DNA from: Gerris lacustris
Taxonomy: Eukaryota > Arthropoda > Insecta > Hemiptera > Gerridae
Direction of reading: 5' to 3'
Assembly (NCBI GenBank): GCA_951217055.1
Contig: OX578283.1
Location: forward strand, 62,811,832 to 62,875,831
DNA length: 64,000 nucleotides
Shown here: piece after piece, positions 58,602-64,000 of the stretch
Position numbering within the stretch: position 1 is the first letter of the stretch
Layout of the letters: every line of letters starts with the position of its first letter
Position numbers and translations under genes: made by a program
The notes under the pieces: generated by a model
What the model was told of the DNA's origin: nothing
Seen by the model: only the letters and a program-made list of their open reading frames with translations
Databases searched by the model: none

Positions 58602-60340
58602 TACTACGTTTTTATTAGCTTGCTTTCTTGTTTGTTTGTTTGTTTGTCCAGTACAAATATTGCAATCGATTTTTAACCAACTTCCCGAGTAGCTAAACAT
58701 TTGAAACTTATGGAATAGCTCAGAACACGATGACAATGCATTATTTGAATACTTTTAGCCATCTTTCAGCAGAATTTAATTAGTTTTCAGCAAATTTCCC
58801 CGTATGGAAAGTTAGTCCGAAAAAAATCTGCAAATTATTTTATTTGTTTGGACATATCCCTTAGTATTTACAATCTTCATTTTGACGGGTTTCAAATTTG
58901 TGATTTTTTATTGAGGTAAACATTGAATGACAGCGAAAAGTAAACAAAGAAATAAATTAATTGACGTGTGACACCCAGGTTAGTTTACACTTGTACAGGT
59001 TAAACCTGTAGGTACAGGTTTAATTTTTCTGCATCTGTACTTCTTTACTTGTACACATTTTTCTTTTCTTCTCTCTTATTGTCCCTACACGGTAGGGATG
59101 GGCGGAACGGAACGTAACTATAAAAAAAACTAGTTCCAGTGTTGGAACGGTTCCAATCGTTCCAAGATTTCATGGAACTACGTTATTTTTGGAACGACTT
59201 TGAAGTTTTTATTTTATTTAATTTTACTGTCTAGTTTTATTTAGTTAATCAATTTTTATTATATGAATTCGATACAAATTTATACCACCATTTAAAAAAA
59301 AAAAATATCTTTTAAGGATTATCGAGCAAAATAATACGAAACGTAACTGATTAAAGAGGAAAGAAAACGAGAAAACAGTACGAAACTAAACAACTAACTT
59401 AAAGGGAACGTTAAAAACTCGTTTCTCTTGGAACGAAACTGATGATTTTCGTTCCGTGCCAATACGTAACGTGTAACGTAATTGATTAAAGAGAAAACGG
59501 GAACGAGAAAACGTAACGAAACTGTAACTCGGAAGGAACGTAAAAGGTTCGTTTCGCGAGGAACGAAAACTATAGTGGAACGAAAACTGTAGTGGAACGA
59601 AAACTATAGTTTTCGTTCCAAGTTCCAGTTCCAGCCAAGCTGGAACGAAACGTGTATGTTTTGTATAGTAGAGTAGAGTAATGGAGTGGGGATGAGAGCT
59701 CGAGTCTCCGAATCACTCCAGTTATAGATGAAGCGTTATCTTTTTCTCTTTCACGACATAGATGCCTCTTTGCCACTTTTTTTCGTTTAGGTCCATAGTC
59801 AACTTCCTCTTGTCGCTTTCGCCCTTCGCCACTCGTTTCTTTTCATCGTCAGTGAAGAGTGGAACTATTTAATAAAGAAATGGAACTTATTGTGGATTGT
59901 GGATCCAACCTGGACTAGACTCACGGACACGTGAAGTATAAGAGAAACTGTCTTTGGAACATAAACTGATACGTTCCAAAAATAACTAGTTCCTGGAACT
60001 AGTTATTGGTTTGGAACGAAACGTTGTAACTCGTTCCACTCATGGAACCGTTCCTCCCATCCCTACTACACGGGGGCATATCAATTGTGGTTGCATATCA
60101 ATCAAGGTGTTGGCGAGATCCGTTTTACGATGATTTGTTCTTTAATAGGTTTAAAATATGCTCTCTAGATAGTTGTCATTTATGTAAAGTAAATAAATTC
60201 GGAACTTAGTATTTTTGTTTCACTAACATTATATTTAACAATGACAATTATATTATCAACATTACATATGATTGAATACGTATTAAATCTTGAAGATTTA
60301 AAAACGTAGTATATAAATAGTTCTTTTTATCTTGTAATTA
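58602..60340 (+). repeat. Repeat F6, plus copy interrupted by a hAT MITE
   Basis: The same 13-mers occur at 58602-58614 and 60299-60311. Subtracting the 973-bp MITE and one 8-bp duplication leaves about 729 bases, close to the copy at 28008. Confidence 0.75.
59093..60065. mobile_element. hAT-type MITE, 973 bp, with 8-bp TSD CTACACGG, inside repeat F6
   Basis: The ends TAGGGATGGGCGGAACGG and its near complement (one mismatch) are flanked by perfect CTACACGG (59085-59092 and 60066-60073). The interior carries dozens of GGAACG / CGTTCC motifs, often as GGAACGAAAC or AACTAGTTCC, running inward from both ends. No transposase frame is present. It splits the F6 repeat at 'CCTACACGGG', which reads continuously as 'CCTACACAGGG' in the uninterrupted copy near 28488. 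Confidence 0.9.
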
Positions 60341-60919
60341 TTATTTATTGGTTTATTGAGTTGGTATTTACAAATATTTGGATACAGTTTTGAAGTCATT
60401 ATAAAACGGCTTATTTTGACACATTATAACTATGATGGCTGTCAAAGAAGGTTAAGCTTGTAAGGCCGATGTGTCAGGATACCCAGAGGTAAAAACATAA
60501 AACAGCGCATGTCTTAATACGATCTAAATGCAGCAAAGTGTCTATATGAAACTGATGGTGTATTCATTACGATATAGAAACAAATTTTTGTGTATTGATC
60601 TTAAAATGAACTAGATTAAATACAGTGGGTTTACATGGAATGATACCTAATTCAGATCGTTTTCAATGCACCATGTAAACGTAGCTTTTATCAATTTAAA
60701 CTTTGAAACGAAAAATTACGCGAAGAAAGAAATACAGTAAGAAGTGAGGCGAAGAGTAAAAAGGTTTGGACAGTCAGTCTTACGGTTGTAGTAAATTCAA
60801 TTAAATCAGTATCCGCAACTATAGACGTAAACAAAAGAAAATGTCACACTTAGTTAAAGATACCGAATACCATCCGGAGAATACCTAAGAATTTTATTAG
60901 CTGTACTCAGTGGTATTGT
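60341..60919. other. Unassigned sequence
   Basis: No supported feature. Confidence 0.5.
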
Positions 60920-61900
60920 AGGACTAATGAGAGACCTAATTTGTGCTGGTTGAGAGGCACTTTTTTACTTTAGTACCCCTCTTTGTTCTAGCAATATTCT
61001 GCCCTACAAAAGTCTCAAAGGTTTGTATATTTGTCTCCCCAAAACATTGAGACTCCTGGGGCAGTTTTATATTTAATATTCCTCTATCTTAATAGTTGAT
61101 TAGACTAAGGGATATGATCGCAATTATATGCAAAAGTGTGATATTCCTTTGTCTCAAGGTACATTGGAATAAATATCCCTTCGTCTTAATAGTAATTTAG
61201 ACTAAGCAATATATGCTACTCTATATATTTATGTTCCTTTGTCTAAATAACAATAACACAAAGGGATATAGGGGGATGCTAAATTAAAAAAGTACTGGTT
61301 GATATTGACTTTCAGAAGTCATGGGTGGATGCACAGAATCTGGCTGTGGGATTAAGACATACAAGAGCTTAGAGTTCATAAGAAATGTAAAAGAGCGTAT
61401 ATAATTAGTGGTAAGAGCCATAATCCTGTTACGAGAACTAGCTACCCCTCGTACAACCTTGTCTATCAAAGGAACCACTTTCTTGGACTCAGGGGACCTC
61501 AAAACGTGTAAATCTATCAAACCTCAAAAGTCGAATTTTTGAGCATTCAGAATACTTTTCTTTTTACATAAAGGAGCTAGGTGTATATTGGAAAGTAAAA
61601 ATATGAGTATTTGATTACAAATTAACACAAATATTACAAAAAATAATACAAATGTTGGAGTTGTTTTATAAAAATATAGTCACTTCTTTAAATTGTTACT
61701 CCCCTTATAAAAAAAACAGAGGGGAGTAACAATCTAAAGGAGGTGTAAAGAATGTTCTTCTTTAGACTGTTACTCCCCTTATCAAAATAGAAGAGTGATA
61801 TTCCTTTGTCCTAAAGTACATTGGACTAAAAAACCCTTTTTCTAAATAGTTATTTAGCCAAGGCATTTAGGGAGTAACAATATAAAGAAGTACCAAAATA
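60920..61900. repeat. Repeat F8 cluster with hairpin
   Basis: Several copies of ATTCCTTTGTCxxAA(G/A)GTACATTGGA and TGTTACTCCCCTTAT. At 61689-61741, TAAATTGTTACTCCCCTTAT is followed closely by its complement GAGGGGAGTAACAATCT. Between about 61300 and 61560 I see nothing else recognisable. Confidence 0.45.
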
Positions 61901-62219
61901 TATTAGGTATGTAAAATGAAATAATAATATTGGTCTCACTACACATACTATGGTCCTCTTTTCTTTATTGGAAAATATTGTACGATTATACTACTAGGCA
62001 TCGCGTGGCTCTATCATTGAAGCGAGCGTATAGTAATAAAAATGTATTGAATATTGAAAAAATAGATAATCATGAATCACGATGAGTTGATAGATATAGG
62101 GTATGATAGTAGTACAGCGGCTATTAGTAAGGGAACCACCCCGCATTCTTACTATTCCTCTAACCACACATCTCCATTTCAATTATTATAAAATGTATTT
62201 CTTTGCTACAAATAAACTA

Positions 62220-62665
62220 CTGCATGTATCAAATTGAAATTTTGCATGCCTGTTTCAATTGTGCATTAGATGGTGTATACGAAGTTTTATTACAATCGTT
62301 ACGTTAGAACGTAAGATATCGGTAAAAACGTTGTTTTCTCTACTTTAAACGTTTAGGTCCTCTTTAATAGTTTTAACGATCTTTATTAATATATCGCAGT
62401 GTCGCTGTTGGTTTTACTAAAAAATGTTATGTTTAAAAAATGTTCGTCTCTTCGAATAGATGATGATAGAATCTTTTCCCGTCATGAAATTCCAATTTAA
62501 TTTTCGAACCTCTCGTTTACGCGAGCGTTGCGCGCGAACTCTTGGACAGATCACGCTGTCCAACGAACTTAGCCTGAGTATTAGTAAGAGGAACATGTAT
62601 ACCAAATTTCAACTAAATCAGTCAACTTTTACTCAAGTTATCGTCACACGCGTAAACGTTACAGA
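62220..62665 (-). repeat. Repeat F2, minus fragment ending in an (ACAG)n run
   Basis: Contains TTACGTTAGAACGTAAGATA, GTTTACGCGAGCGTTGCGCG and ACTCAAGTTATCGTCACACG, then an (ACAG)n / (GACA)n tract to 62704. The 112-codon plus-strand frame across it is incidental. Confidence 0.65.
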
Positions 62666-62672
62666 CAGACAG

Positions 62673-62703
<31 letters not shown>

Positions 62704-62704
62704 A
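62661..62704 (+). repeat. (ACAG)n microsatellite
   Basis: Eleven near-perfect GACA units with one GACG, directly after an F2 fragment. Confidence 0.9.
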
Positions 62705-63459
62705 GATGCATAGTTTGTTGAATGTAAGAAGCTCGCTTACGCTCGCTTCAATTCAAACTAACATTTCCACAAAAGTTGCGGTTAAGGAATCACGCTGACA
62801 AATAAACTTGGGTTGGGCCTTGATACTAATATGTGTACGACATCTCAGCATTTTAAATGAACTCACTTAGAATTTCCTTTAATCATTATATTCTCTTTAA
62901 TTAGTAAATATAATACTACTCACAAGTTCAATGGTTTTCAAGTCTTAATTGAATTCCTCAGAATTTTCAACGGCGTAATGACATTTCTCTAAGTTAAATT
63001 TATAATTATTAGAAATTCCATTATAAATCATGCGCTATTTACTAGAATGATTATATTTTATCTTCAATATTGACAAATATAGTATCAATTAATATTTTCT
63101 TATTAAATTATGATATAATTATTTTTTTCCACTGTGGCATTCTACCATTTAAGCATTTAAATTTATAAATGTTCCGATTATAAATCTGATGTCAGATTTA
63201 AATTTGGAGTCTTTTGGGTATTAACAATAACGACACATTAACTTCATTATGCTTAATGCATTATTTCAACTCCTCTTGAAGCATCATGAGGACTTTAAAA
63301 TTTACTCCTGGACTTAACGACATTAAATCTATTTTAAAATTTCTTAATAAAATAATTGCTGTTATATAGTATGTGTTCTTATAAATTGCCACATATTCAA
63401 TGCACAATAGCACGTCGTAAAACACTTTCTCGAGGAGAGAACTATTCACCACATTTGAC
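62705..63459. other. Unassigned sequence
   Basis: AT-rich; minus frame 63261-63461 has no domain. Confidence 0.5.
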
Positions 63460-63699
63460 AAAATAGTTATTTATGCACCTAGGGAGTAAAGGAAGCCATT
63501 ATTCCCAGAGCGAAAAAGTTGGTTCTTGAGGCGAAGCCGAAGGAACCGTGGTCCCTAAATCCCGAGGCGAAGGCGAGGGAATTAATTAAGACTCCTTAAT
63601 TCCCGAGGCGCAACCGAGGAAATAATACTAATTAGCGGAGATAATTATCGCGAGGGGAATGATGGCACTTTACTCACGAGGTACATACAATATTTTATC
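63460..63699. mobile_element. MITE-like repeat F7, copy 2
   Basis: Second copy of the repeat at 11992-12207, in the same orientation and slightly longer because of an extra AATTAAGACTCCTTAATT-type stretch. The shared inverted ends read TATGTACC...AGTAAAG. Two dispersed copies with the same boundaries support a transposable unit. Confidence 0.6.
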
Positions 63700-64000
63700 T
63701 CCAGCAGGGAGAAAATACACATTTTCGTCCATGCACACTATTTATTTATTATTTTAATAAATAACAATCATTATTAGCACTTTTAATTGCAGTTATAAGA
63801 GATTCAGTATTAAAAACAAATAAGAATTGGAATTAAACTCAAATAGAAGGTAATTTAGATGCAGGTTATAAACAAAGATAAACATGGTTGAAAAAGCAGT
63901 GTCGTCAACCTGATTTCAACAACTTTATTACAATAGCCATTCATTTTCTACTATTTATATAATAATTAAGTTGCAATCTTACTCTAGTATCTCTCTAGTT

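Noticed and set aside
62460..62798. 112-codon frame
   Set aside because: It runs through an F2 repeat and an (ACAG)n tract.

Overview
The window looks like intron or intergenic DNA from a large, AT-rich, transposon-laden arthropod genome, most likely an insect. I see no prokaryotic signals such as operons or dense ORFs. The evidence is abundant short nonautonomous DNA transposons with clean target-site duplications (TSDs), Jockey-type and other non-LTR retrotransposon pieces, tRNA-derived SINEs, long (TA)n and homopolymer tracts, minisatellites, and one short exon bounded by splice sites. The species is not identified.

Host gene content is almost nil. The one convincing piece is a 102-base exon on the minus strand (31001 to 30900). 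It has a splice acceptor, a start codon, a hydrophobic signal peptide ending in LPPVIKI, and a GTCAGT donor. I read it as the signal-peptide exon of a kainate-type ionotropic glutamate receptor. If so, sequence on both sides is probably receptor intron. I could not find a second receptor exon. An acidic 81-codon frame at 23297-23542 is a weaker exon candidate.

Layout: 1-8.2 kb has a LINE-like 3' end, a tRNA-like SINE remnant, a self-nested repeat (family F1), a 987-bp piggyBac-type element with TTAA duplications and a 42-bp minisatellite. 8.6-10.1 kb is a 420-bp direct repeat flanking another repeat (F6). 11.0-18.6 kb holds a hAT MITE, a palindromic Harbinger-type MITE inside repeat F2, a 195-bp MITE, a 38-bp minisatellite, and a second hAT MITE inside F1. 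19.16-21.82 kb is a composite hAT-type element with nested insertions. 22-28.7 kb has F3, a Jockey remnant, a foldback element and F6. 30.9-31.75 kb has the receptor exon and an inverted pair of SINEs. 32.5-38.4 kb is F1/F2/F3 copies plus a 349-bp MITE. 39.2-40.8 kb is a 30-bp minisatellite with higher-order structure. 43-52 kb has palindromes, (TA)n tracts, a long repeat F9, a SINE and F2. 52.4-60.3 kb has F1, F10, a 5'-truncated LINE with an intact 618-codon reverse transcriptase frame and an 11-bp TSD, and F6 carrying a third hAT MITE. 60.9-63.7 kb has F8, F2 and F7 fragments.

The internal labels F1 to F10 are mine, defined only by similarity within this window. Nothing here works as a pathway. 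The window records nested transposition: several elements sit inside others, and insertion breakpoints can be read directly from their duplications.
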